Below are positions 25,940 through 36,308 of a DNA stretch of 64,000 nt, piece after piece. Both the position numbers and the translations under genes were made by a program. Source of the stretch: Pycnopodia helianthoides. Its lineage: Eukaryota; Echinodermata; Asteroidea; Forcipulatida; Asteriidae. Position 1 is the stretch's first letter. The number at the start of each line of letters is the position of its first letter. The notes under the pieces were generated by a model that was not told the origin of the DNA, made no database searches, and saw nothing but the letters and a program-made list of their open reading frames with translations. The stretch covers positions 4,193,538 to 4,257,537 of the forward strand of contig CM063254.1 in assembly GCA_032158295.1 (NCBI GenBank), written 5' to 3'.

Positions 25940-28116
25940 ATGGCGCCCGTTCATGCACAGGGTGCCCTTTTGACTGTCATCATGCTAGTCGGGACATGCA
26001 GGGTGTTGCTTTCGCTGGTGTATCTGGACGAACGACTAGTCGCCGGTAGCGTGCAAACACCTTACAACCCACCAACCAAACCGTCTGAGGTGTTGAAGCG
26101 CAGTGTGCAAGAGCACGAGACAGGTCCTGTAAATTCAGACGCGGATAAAGATGGCAAACACGCCCTCAACGACCCAATGGATCAACTTCGCGGAGACTCT
26201 TCCGAGAAAGATGAAGACTTGCATGTTGAAAAAGACGAAGTTAAAACAGGTAGACTTGCCCTGTCTGCGAGGAAAGTTTTGGAAATTAAGACAAAACTGA
26301 AGAAATTGAAGGGGAATTGGCTGCACGAAAAATTACAGTTTTGGACGCCTTCTTCTGGTTCGAAAATGTGCCCAAATGCTGGGGACGGATTGTATTTGTT
26401 AACAGTGATCAATTCTGATCCACTGAATGCGGATCAGCGAGACGCAATACGCACGACGTGGGGCTCAGCGCGCTCCGTGGAGGGCGAGAACGTACAGACT
26501 GTGTTCATGGTGGGACATCCCACGTCACGGGGAACGGAAGACTCATTGAAAAAAAGGTCATCCAAGAAAATGACAATAATGGTGACGTCATTGGCACACG
26601 TGTGATCGAGCCGAAGAAACTCACAACCCCTTCAACTATGAGAATTCTAGCTACGTTTAAATATGTCTTGACACACTGCCCTCTCGTGAAATATGTGTTC
26701 ATCGGTCCGGAGAACCTCTTCGTACATCAACAGCATATGGTTGAATACCTGAAATCGTTAAACAATCCAAAAAGTCTTTATGTAGGTCGGGTTAGGAAGG
26801 ATGGTAGGCCGCAGCGTGATCCCAAAAATAGAGATTTCGTGGGTGTGAAAACTTACAAGCCGGAGACGTATCCAAAGTACTGTGTCGGTGGGGCTGGGTT
26901 CGTTGTGTCTACGCAATTTATTCAAGATGCGTATTTAAAGAGTGTGTCAATGGCCGCCAAGACGCAAGGATTCACCATCGGAGACGTGTACCTCGGGATG
27001 ATTGCACTAAATCTGAAAGTGTTGCCCAAGTACAAGGATTCATTCCTGAGGAAAGGTGGCGACGCGGACTACTGCGCCCTGAGAGATACCATCACACTGG
27101 GGGGTTTCGGTTCAGAGCACCTCATGAAGTCAGTATGGAGGAACCAAAGTTTGGTGGTGGACCACTGCCCCAATGCTATTCCTAACGCTACGGAGATTGA
27201 ACAGTGGACAGGCAGAATGGACAACAGGGCCTACTTCGGTAAGGTCCTGAAGCTCATCCACCACCCGAAGAAGACATGCTGGAAGAATCCCAAGACAAGA
27301 GAGGCACCCTACCTTCTCGCTCTCGTGAGCTCCATGCCTGAGCACTTCGACCTGAGGGCAGCGATCCGCAAAACGTGGGCGGCACCCGACTACATGACCA
27401 AAACGAACTCGAAGACCCTTTTCATCTTGGGCAAGTCCCGCGGCATGACCGTTGGCATGCAGGAGGCCATAGACGAAGAATCGCGTCAAAACGGCGACAT
27501 CATCCAGGCCGACTTCTTGGAATCGTTCCACAACCTCACTCTCAAGGTCATCCTCGGGTTGAGGTGGGTCTCCACCAATTGCAAGCAAGTCTCCTTCGTC
27601 TACAAGGGGGACGACGACATGCTGGTCAACTTTGAGCGAATCACGAGCCACCTTCAATCCCTTCCTCGCAACCAATCACAGCATCTGTTTCTCGGTCACA
27701 TGATGGGTCTCAGCCCCGTTGTGAGGGAGAAGTCCAAATACCAGGTTCTGAGGTCACAATATCCGTTCAAATACTTCTTACCGTACTTCTCCGGCGGCGG
27801 TTACATCATGTCTTCCGCTGCAGTCAAGGGTATGTACGCGATGACGCTGAGCACCAAACTCATTCCCATCGACGACGCGTACGCTGGTATCCTGGCGTCC
27901 CGCTCGAAAACCACGATCAACCTCAGCGCAGCCTCGTCCAGGTATTTCATCACCACCGGAAGTCGCAAGGATGCCTGCTTCCTGCGGAAAGCTTTCAACC
28001 TGCACGGCTTCAAGAAGACTTCGGTGATGAAAGAGACTTGGGCAGAATTCATGGATTCTTCGGCATTGTGTGACGAAGAACCGAAAAGACCAATACTGGG
28101 CCGTAAACATAATTGA
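25940..28116 (+). CDS. Tandem GT31 glycosyltransferase, one frameshift
   Basis: GT31 enzymes (beta-1,3-galactosyl- and N-acetylglucosaminyl-transferases) extend glycans in the Golgi using UDP-sugars. ATG at 25940 has good context (AAGATGG) and gives a short cytosolic tail and one hydrophobic anchor (GALLTVIMLVG, residues about 8-30), then a Lys/Asp/Glu-rich stem. Domain 1 has IRTTW and GDVYLGMIA, but the DxD site is replaced by FIGPEN. Domain 2 (from about residue 443) has IRKTW, NGDIIQADF, LTLKVILGLRWV, the metal-binding DDD (27610-27618) in YKGDDDMLVN, and GGGYIMS. The frame changes at the seven-A run 26549-26555; one more A would give about 725 residues. The coding region otherwise has no intron. 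Domain 1 is probably inactive. Donor and acceptor specificity cannot be read from the sequence. Confidence 0.85.
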
Positions 28117-28539
28117 TTTATTGAGAAGGTATAGGTTGATGGTGACGGCCCGCTATCTCACACCCGCTCTTGCGAGGGGTATGGTGCTATAAACTCTACC
28201 AGATGAACTTCCTTTAATTTATTTATTAAGAAGAATCTTTCAGACTACAATTGCGCCAGAAACAGTCTCACTTGCGCATGTATCGAGAATCCGATTGGAA
28301 CCAGAATCCCCACGAAATTACAATTCCAATGCGAAATAATTGTCACTGTATTTACTTCTTCTTCTTCTTTTTTTCAAAAATATTTGAACTATTTTTTTAT
28401 ATTAAATTTCTGTTGATTAAAACAAAAGCAAACCATCGATCGGTGTTTGTTCTTGTTTACACTGAGTTCATTCGTGCATTCAGTCGAGGAAGATGTAGAT
28501 ACATAAGAATCCCGTAAAAGGGCAAGGTTTTTTATTATT
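28117..28539. other. 3' flank of the GT31 gene
   Basis: AT-rich sequence with no further exon. No canonical AATAAA was spotted on the plus strand close to the stop codon. Confidence 0.4.
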
Positions 28540-28716
28540 ATTTTGTTCCCTCGCAATATTACTTCATTCCCTTGAAATATTGTTTTGTTTCATCAAAATA
28601 TTATTTCGTTCCCTCAAAATAATAATTCATTCCCACAAAAATGGTATATTATTTCGAGGGAACTAAAAATTATTGTTTTGAGGGAACAAAATATTATGTT
28701 CCTTGTGTTCCGATAA
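28540..28716. repeat. Short interspersed direct and inverted repeats
   Basis: Variants of gttccctcgaaatattattt recur four to five times. The last two (tatttcgagggaac, gttttgagggaac) are inverted relative to the first. Confidence 0.7.
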
Positions 28717-28775
28717 TCCATCGGGATCTACACACTAGGGTGAGTGTTAGGATTAGGTAAATACATTTGTAGGAG

Positions 28776-28826
28776 TGGCGGAACACAGGGGTGTCGGAAC
28801 ATAGGGGTGTCGGAACATGGGGTGTC
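28776..28826. repeat. Tandem repeat, ~17-bp unit, three copies
   Basis: ggggtgtcggaacata repeats with small changes. Confidence 0.85.
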
Positions 28827-28829
28827 GGA

Positions 28830-30360
28830 AATACATGTCGGTGACTATACGAGCTGAGGGTGTTAGGTTTAATGTTTGACACGAGAGAAATACTTTTGTT
28901 TCTCAGATTCAATCCGTAACGACCTGTACTCGGTTCTCAGCAACTTTTAATAAAAAAAAAAAGTGAACAGAGATGTATTGTTGGAATTGTTTTGCAATAT
29001 TTAATTCATTGTCAGTTAACATACAACTGGCTGCAAATGACATATTCAATATATTCAATCTAATATTAAGTACTTCAAAAAAACAGCTGTACAATCATCG
29101 ATACTGGCCATAAATAAACATACAAGGTATATATAGATTTGTCTTTTGTTGATCTTATAACACGCAATATTCTCCTCATCTCAAAGTCATCTTGTTTCAT
29201 ATATAACTGAAATGTACAATCTTGAAAAAGTTTCCTCATTGACAATGTAGGTCATCCCGTTCTTTCTTGTAGCTCAAAGACAGTGGCCAAATTTCCTTTA
29301 AAAAAAGCAGTTAAGCACGAACAATGCTCAAGGAGTTAGTCACAAACAGTGCACGTGACATTATCTCTTTTTTCTGGTAACCTTTTTCGGGGTAAAGCAA
29401 GATTTGTTTTTTTTGGCTTGGCAATTATTTGTGCCGAACCAGCTCCCTGATTATTAGGTCTGAGAAAGAGATCAGAATTGGATAATCATTGTTCAGGAAA
29501 CGTGTGATTCTCTTAGCACCTTTAACAGTTTAATTTAGTTGAAAATGTTCACAAATAGTGTTCACTAAATTTACAAATATAATTGGAAATCATCATAGAC
29601 TTCAGGCAGTTTTTGAAACCTAGAAAATATTTGGTCTTTCAACACTTTTAAGAGCCAACTGTTCTATTCGTAATTGTTTTACTTTAGATTACAGCATCTA
29701 AATAAGGCATACGTGGGCCTTGAGATGTTTGGGGCAGTGCAAGTTTTTAAGGCAGTTTGAGTTTGGCTTCATGACACCAACAGTTGAGATTCACTAACAG
29801 TTTCACATCATTGATCAACTTTAACAAAATGTATTCTTGAATTCGGCCCTTACGTGGCAGAGAATGTTATTACAGTGTCAATCAACCACTCCGGGCAAGA
29901 TTTGGTTTATTCTAACAATCGCTTCAATCCATACTGGTGATGGGTTCCATCCTACATAACCTGTGTGGAACTTTCAATGTATGTACTCCAGGCTACTTTT
30001 GACCAAATTGTTTATTTAAACTCTTCTTTTTTTTTTAAAAACCATTACAGACTTGGCAGTTTGGCTAGTGTGTGTGGCCTATATTCTCCAATATCATCTT
30101 CTCCTATGTCACTCCACACCAATTCATTTGGACTAGGGATAACATCTAGCATGACCGACCAATATTGATAAGCACTTGTTGTTTGGGCCTGCTGGTCCCA
30201 GTCCTTCTGAATCATTCACTTTGGCTTGTTCTTCCAGTAGTATACATGTCTCTGATAGAAAAAATGTGTGGTAATTTCATGGAACACAAAGGTCTACAAG
30301 AAATGACTATTACTTGCTAGCTAATTGCGGGTTCATGTGTTAATCACTTTAGGGAGTAGT
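28830..30360. other. Unassigned sequence
   Basis: No exon, RNA gene or named repeat was recognised in this AT-rich stretch. Confidence 0.35.
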
Positions 30361-30363
30361 GTC

Positions 30364-30379
30364 GGCTCTGAAAAGAGCC
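30364..30379 (-). promoter_or_regulatory. Histone-type mRNA 3' stem-loop without a histone gene
   Basis: The minus strand reads GGCTCTTTTCAGAGCC, the metazoan replication-dependent histone 3' end (6-bp stem, 4-nt loop). No histone ORF was found in the several hundred bases upstream on that strand. The usual CA-rich flanks are poor. A second partial arm, ttcagagccgac, lies at 30389-30400 on the plus strand. It may be a relic or a chance match. Confidence 0.45.
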
Positions 30380-30759
30380 AATGTGGCCTTCAGAGCCGAC
30401 CCACGACTGGAACATAGTCAAAACTTTGTTGTATATGCAAAGTTCAAGGAATGATTAGCTTATATGGTTTTTGAGGCATTGCCTTGCATGGTGAGGTATC
30501 AATATACATTCGGTTTGCATCCGATCCACAAAGCTAAAGTAGTAGTCCAGGCCGATTTTCTACCTCCCCGCCCAGGTAGTAGTTAATGAGCGGGACAGTT
30601 CTTTTGCAGAACTGAGAAGTCTCCCGTGTTCCGAATATCTACTCTGCGGTAGTAGAACAAATAGCAAGACAAGTTCTCTAAAGAACAAAATCTACACAGC
30701 AAAGTGGATATTTACACACATGGTGTTACCGCAAACCGAACATATAAAGACTAGCTCGT

Positions 30760-31080
30760 TTATTATTTTAAAGGATTGTGCACACCCATCGACACAGTTT
30801 TACCGAACCCATTACATGTATATGGTGCCCTTGAACCATCTCACGAACCCCGAGTGGAAATCGTGATCAATTATTGAGATGTTTGGGGGCAGTGCACGCA
30901 CGGCTGGATCATAAAAACTTTGTTGTACACATGTATATGCAAAAGTTCCAAGAATTGATTAGCTCGTTTTTAATTCTAAAGGATTGTGCAAACCAATCAA
31001 CACAGTTTTACCGAAGCCATTATTATGGTGCCCTCTCGTGATCGAGCCCCGAGTGGAACTCTTGAACAATTATTGGAACT
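30760..31080. repeat. Diverged tandem duplication, ~205-bp period
   Basis: The segment aaaggattgtgca, acacagttttaccgaa, tggtgccct, cgagtggaa and caattattg occurs at about 30769-30880 and again at 30969-31080. A third partial match (tatgcaaagttcaaggaatg) is at about 30434. Confidence 0.8.
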
Positions 31081-31437
31081 CGACAATTCATCAGAACCTG
31101 TCTGCAGAGTTATTAATACAAATACTAGTCCTAGTCTTGTTCCATTATTCCCTTCTGGTGACTCAAGTTCAACAAAGAAAAATGTTTTCCGGAAACCTTT
31201 GTGCCATTGTGTGAATGTACCCAACCCACAATGGTGTATGGGTGTATGTATAGGCCCTTGTGGGGGATATTTCACACGATGAACCCACCCACTTGAGAAG
31301 TCTTTGTTCAACCTGGTCCCCACAAGGGAATTCTTTAGAAAAGGGAACAATAGAACAACATTGGCAGGACACCACTAACACATACATTTGACAAGAACAA
31401 GGTCACTTGTGCAATAACTAAACATCAATGTTACCTA
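31081..31437. other. Unassigned sequence
   Basis: No supported gene or repeat. Confidence 0.4.
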
Positions 31438-31772
31438 TAGACCATGTGAACGTTGTTTACAATAAGTGTGACCTTGTACATTCTTTGAGTTTTCTGGCAG
31501 GCAAGATACTACACTGGTCCTATGGGAATGTTGACATTTTGTGTCATAATTTCCACATAAAACCAAGAGTTATGAAAGTAAAAGCTGGACAAGTTTTTAG
31601 ATGTGCCCCCTTTCATCATATCAAAAGTTGATAAGAATTAGACAGTGCAATCTCCATAAAATATAAGATTTTTTGCTTTCTTCCATTGAGCTGTGTACAA
31701 ATCGTGCCTGCAGGAAGTCTAGGCTCTGTGGCTCTTTTGTAAACATGTGATGTCACAGGTCACATCGTCTAT
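31438..31772. repeat. Dispersed ~330-bp MITE 'TAGACCATGTGACC', copy 2
   Basis: Starts tagaccatgtgaacg and ends gtcacaggtcacatcgtcta. The interior is collinear with 2082-2416. Confidence 0.88.
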
Positions 31773-31891
31773 ACTGAGCAACACTTCAAAGCACGTTCAC
31801 CCCATCACCAAATTTCATTTAGAGCTGCCTAGCGACAAAAAGTACCATGCAACATGTACCGGTATTATTTGTGACTGGTTTCCTGCTGATC

Positions 31892-32059
31892 TATGGCCCT
31901 TTTTCGAAATCCACGGCTTCGGCTCCGGATTGGGCTTCAGGTCCAGTTTTCTTGTCTGAAGCCCTGACCGCAAAGCATGCGTAAGTTAAAATAATGAGGG
32001 AGCTTAGCTAGTCTGAGCCGATTTTGGAGCCGAAGCTGTGAATTCGAAAAGGGCCTATA
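31892..32059. repeat. Short MITE 'TAGGCCCTTTTTCGAA'
   Basis: Inverted ends tatggccctttttcgaaatc and aattcgaaaagggcctata, continued inward by cacggcttcggctcc / ggagccgaagctgtg. Confidence 0.85.
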
Positions 32060-32458
32060 TTAAAGGAACATTACAGAATTGGTAAGAACAAAAAAATTGT
32101 AAAATATACTTTTGATCACAGATTTACATAAAACTTACACGGTCTAATGATGATGATAGTAGAAAACATCCCTTGAAATATTTCTGTCTGAAATGCCATA
32201 TTTGATGAGAAATGAATAAACTAATTTTTCGATTGGAGTTTATCGCTCAGTGAGCGTTTTATTCATTTGTTGAAACTATATGATTTCAAGCAAAAAGGTG
32301 TAATCGGTTTTTCACTATTTTCGCGTGACCCAGATGGCCGATCGATCTCAAACTTCTACAAATTTGTCAGTTTATGTATATGGTGGATTACATAAAGTGC
32401 TTACACTGCCAGCAACTGTTTTGTTCGCAAAAACCAAAATTCTGTAATGTTCCTTTAA
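32060..32458 (+). repeat. TTAA-type MITE, family A, copy 4
   Basis: TTAA at both ends with aggaacattacagaattggt and tctgtaatgttcct. A family E end (ctgcttaagcaactctatga) follows directly at 32459-32513, so it too may be nested in a family E element. Confidence 0.92.
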
Positions 32459-32513
32459 GCAGAACATTTTTCAGCATTATTTTCTGCTTAAGCAACTCTA
32501 TGAAACTGGGCCC

Positions 32514-32990
32514 TGTTTGTGCTCATATCAGACACACTGTACACACAGCAGTGGGTCTACTTAGACTGAGAGCAACACCTGGGTGCTCACAGTTATCAAT
32601 AATGTATTCACAGTTATCAATATATTATCTCTGTACTGCTGGCACTTAATGAGCACCAAAACTATGCTTCAATAAGCAATAAGTATTGACCTTATTTTTA
32701 AAGGTATTCACACTAAAGAGCCTTCTCAAATCCATCAAGATCCAACAATAGTTTGGCAACTCAGCACCCAAAACCTGCATAGTCTGATAACACTGCAGCC
32801 ATCGTTGACAAGATGTGGGGTGTTTTTTTTTCTCACAGGACTCGGGGGGGGGGGGGGGGAGTACTTGAGTATACACTGTACAGTGCTCAACATACATCAG
32901 TGTATGGGTAAAACAAAGATAATGTTTTTGTTATCCCAGATAAAAAATTTAGCATGTATTAAAATCGTTGCGTTACCTGATGCTAAAATA
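32514..32990. other. Unassigned sequence with a poly-G run
   Basis: Apart from a G-run at about 32845-32860 nothing was recognised. Confidence 0.4.
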
Positions 32991-32992
32991 AT

Positions 32993-33600
32993 GCCTCTAG
33001 CTACCGGGCAAGCTTGATGGTCTAGAAGTAGGACATCTGTTCTAGAATGGCAAAGGTAGTGGGTTTGAATCCCAACCAAGTAGTATGCCTGTGGATTGAT
33101 TGCTCACAGGATTCAAGTACTGAGTACATGCACTCAATGCTTAAAGACACTGGACACCTTTGGTAATTGTCAAAGACCAGTCTTCTCACTTGGTGTATCT
33201 CAACATATGCACAAAATAACAAACCTGTGAAAATTTGAACTCAATTGGTCGTCGAGGTTGCGAGATAATAATGGAAGAAAAAACACCCTTGTCACACGAA
33301 GTTGTGTGCTTTCAGATGCTTGATTTCGAGACCTCACGCATGAGGTCTCAAAATCAATTCAAATATTCTGCTGAGAAATTACTTCTTTCTCAAAAACTAC
33401 ATTACTTCAGATGGAGCCGTTTCTCACAATGTTTTATACTATCAACAGCTCTCCATTGCTCTTTACCAAGTAAGTTTTTATGCTAACAATTATTTTGAGT
33501 AATTACCAATAGTGTCCAGTGCCTTTAACACACATCCGGGTATGGGTAAAAACAGAAACAATATCTTCGACAAGTTCCCTATGAGCAACAACATTCTTGG
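32993..33600 (+). repeat. tRNA-like SINE, second family, split by a MITE
   Basis: The head contains tctagaatggcaaaggtagt and the B-box-like ggtttgaatccc. The body resumes after the family B MITE at 33529 with cacacatccgggtatgggta. An unsplit copy is at about 63338-63510, where gctgaacacacatcggtgta is continuous. Confidence 0.65.
33141..33528 (-). repeat. TTAA-type MITE, family B, inverted nested copy
   Basis: TTAA-agacactggacacctttggt at the left and ccaatagtgtccagtgcct-TTAA at the right, inserted inside the SINE above. Confidence 0.92.
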
Positions 33601-34044
33601 ATACTGATTCTCATCACACTGAAGAGGTACCTGGCTATTTCCCTTGCCATCCTGCCAAGTGTGAGGAAAAAAAAAACAAGATGGCAGGTGGTCTTGTTTG
33701 TGCTTCAGCATGGATGCAGATCTCTGAGTCAATCAAAACTGCTTGTGGATTTTGATGGATTTGGGGGGAGTTAGGGTTAACAGTGTAGTCGGAATAAAGG
33801 CAGCTTCTGAGTATTTTAATTAAAGAATTCAAACATTAAAGTTTACATCTCAATATATTTTACTAGAAAATGGACTGAGTATATATAATTTGGTGAATAC
33901 AATTGCAAACACCAAACAGCACCCCCCCCCCCCCCAAGGAAGGCCTCATTTGTGATACATTTGATCACGTATTTTTAATCTGCTTTTGTTTGTTTGATAA
34001 GAGATGATACAGAACTGCTGGCGGCCAAAAGGCCTTTTCAGAAA
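33601..34044. other. Unassigned sequence
   Basis: Only a C-run near 33922-33936 stands out. Confidence 0.4.
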
Positions 34045-34426
34045 TTAAAGGTACACGTTGCCTTGGATCGGTCCAGTTGGTCTATAAAAAGCGTTTGTAA
34101 ACCGTTTGTTATCAAATGCAAATGGTTAGAAAGATGTTTTAAAAGTAGAATACAATGATCCACACAAATATGCCTCGAAATTGCGTGGTTTTCCTTGAAT
34201 CTTGCGAAATAACATGGTCGGCCATTTTGTGGAGTCAAAAAATTGACTCCATAAAATGGCCAACTGTGTTAGTTCACGATGTAAAAGGAAAACCAAGCAT
34301 ATTTGTGTGGATCATTGTAATCTACTTTTAAAACATCTTTCTAACCATATGCATCTTTATAACAAACGGTTTACAAACGCTTTTTTTAGACCAACTCGGC
34401 CGATTCAGGGTAACGTGTACCTTTAA
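34045..34426. repeat. TTAA-type palindromic MITE, family D, complete
   Basis: TTAA-aggtacacgttgccttggat at the left and taacgtgtacct-TTAA at the right. The two halves are inverted repeats of about 170 bp meeting at ggagtcaaaaaattgactcc (near 34230). Single halves lie at 40232-40422 and 48888-49108. Confidence 0.93.
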
Positions 34427-34599
34427 GCCAGTGCGGCTCCAGCACTGGCTGAATAGGCCTTGTCCATCAATTTAATGCACTGTGTAGACAAAAAACACAG
34501 TATCAAAAATCCATGACGGCGGCCAAGCCAGAGCCAAAGAAAGTACAGAAAACTTGAGACCATTGATTATAAAACTACCCAGCACTTGTACACTAATTG

Positions 34600-34990
34600 C
34601 TCGATGAAGTCCGAGGGGTTAAGAGCACCGGACTCGAGCTCTGGTATTTCTGATCAGCAGAGTGTGGGTTTGGGTTCTGGTCTTGACACTTGGTGTCCTT
34701 AAGCAAGACACCTCACTATGATTGGTTCGTCCTTTGGGCCGTAGGTTCCGTGTGTTGTGAAATGCACATAAAAGAACCCAGTTACACTTGGCGTTAAGAG
34801 AAGGGGGTTTGCCCCGGTGTTTCTGGCAGTGGCTGCTGAATACGCCGCAGCACCTTGTAAACTCTTATAAGGTGCCACACAAAATGGTCTCAAAAATATT
34901 TATGGGAAAACAAGAATAATCTTAAAATGTTTCAGCTTGTTCGAGTGCCTTGAGTACCTTATTGGTAGAAACATGCGCTATATAAGACTA
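34600..34990 (+). repeat. tRNA-Leu-derived SINE, copy 2
   Basis: Head with gagcaccggactcgagctct and a degenerate B box. Body with aatgcacataaaagaaccca and cagcaccttgtaaac. The tail is gcgctatataagac. Confidence 0.8.
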
Positions 34991-35378
34991 TACATGTATA
35001 TGTTATTATTATATTAAAAACATCTTTTGTGCCAAAATTGAGAAAGTATGGCTTTAAGGCAACATTTATTATTACATGACATAACAAATAACTCTTGCAC
35101 ACTTTTTTTCAAAAAAAAAAATCCCAAGCACCTGTTGTGATAACATTTTCAAAATTTAATATAAAGATGAGAGTTGACAAAATGAGAGGTAACTTTGAAA
35201 ATATTAAAATCCAGGCCAACTCTCCTCAACCAGGTAAGTAGAAATGCGGCTTACAAAATTTGCCCGCCTAGCAGGATTTAGCAGGGAACCAGTGAAAATC
35301 AGCACTCATCACGTGGACTTTCGGTTGGTCACCTGGTCTTTGCTTAGTAACAGTTTTCTGAACTTGGCAAGGTTGGGC
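34991..35378. other. Unassigned sequence
   Basis: Nothing supported. A family E-like phrase (cttagtaacagttttctgaa) near 35342 is too short to call. Confidence 0.35.
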
Positions 35379-35724
35379 TTAAAGGTGTTGTACACTTTTG
35401 GTAACAGCTCAAAATCAGTGTCCACATTTTGTGTGATTAAACATAATATGCATGAACAAACAAACCTGTGAAAGTTTGAGCTCAATTTGTCATCGAGGTC
35501 ACGAGAAAATAGTGAAAAGAGATCTTATGTGTTTTCTGTTTTTTCAAATTATCGCGTGCGATAATTACTATTGTTTTACTCGTTTCTCAGAAACGATAGC
35601 ATTTTAGGCAGAAATATTTTAAGGCACCCTTTCTACCATTACTTACATTAAATCATGTAAGTTATGTGTGAATCTGTGAACATTGTGTTTTTTCGATCTT
35701 ACCAATAGTGTACAGGGCCTTTAA
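35379..35724 (-). repeat. TTAA-type MITE, family C, inverted copy
   Basis: TTAA-aggtgttgtacacttttggt at the left and ccaatagtgtacagggcct-TTAA at the right. Confidence 0.92.
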
Positions 35725-35747
35725 ACAGCTCCCCCCCCCCCCCCGAA

Positions 35748-35885
35748 GTGTGAGGCCGTATTCGAATTGGCGGCTACAGCTACGGCTATGGCTGTTGCTA
35801 AGGATGTCCCATACTTCGATGCATGATGATGTGGAAATCTAGCTGTAGCCATAGCTATAGCCGCCAATTTGGACACGGCCCTACG
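35748..35885. repeat. Short MITE 'GGCCGTGTCC', copy 3
   Basis: Ends aggccgtattcgaattggcg and cgccaatttggacacggcc, with alternating gctacggctatggct and agccatagctatagc inside. Confidence 0.88.
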
Positions 35886-36308
35886 TACCATTGGAACATT
35901 CTTCTTCATCTTAATCTGTTTCCATAAATATAATCTGTTTCCATAAACATACAGATTTAACACTCATTTCGTAGGAGAAAGTCAAGAACAACTGGAAAGA
36001 ATGTGGAATGTTCACATCCAAAAACCAACGTTATAATTTTTCCGAAACCTGTATCATCTACATATAGACTGTGCAAGTTTTCGCGTGAATTTTAAACGTT
36101 GGTCGTTAAATTGCGTAAATTTGGTTTCCTTCACACATCAGATCTATGCATGCAGGGACCAAAGGTTCCACAAATGTTTGAATATGTCTGGGATTACACA
36201 GACCAACTTGCCAGTCTCTCTCCCAGCCCCACACCCACCCCGCCCCCAACCCCCCACACCCATCCCCCCCACACCCACCCTAGATTCACCCCCTATTAAT
36301 CCGCTTAC
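35886..36308. other. 3' flank of ZFYVE27
   Basis: Holds a 19-bp tandem pair (taatctgtttccataaa, about 35925-35962) and a C-rich tract at 36220-36290. The ZFYVE27 3' UTR on the minus strand should lie here. Confidence 0.4.

Noticed and set aside
27130..28110. Minus-strand ORFs of 83-181 codons
   Set aside because: They are shadows of the GT31 coding sequence, with no domain of their own.
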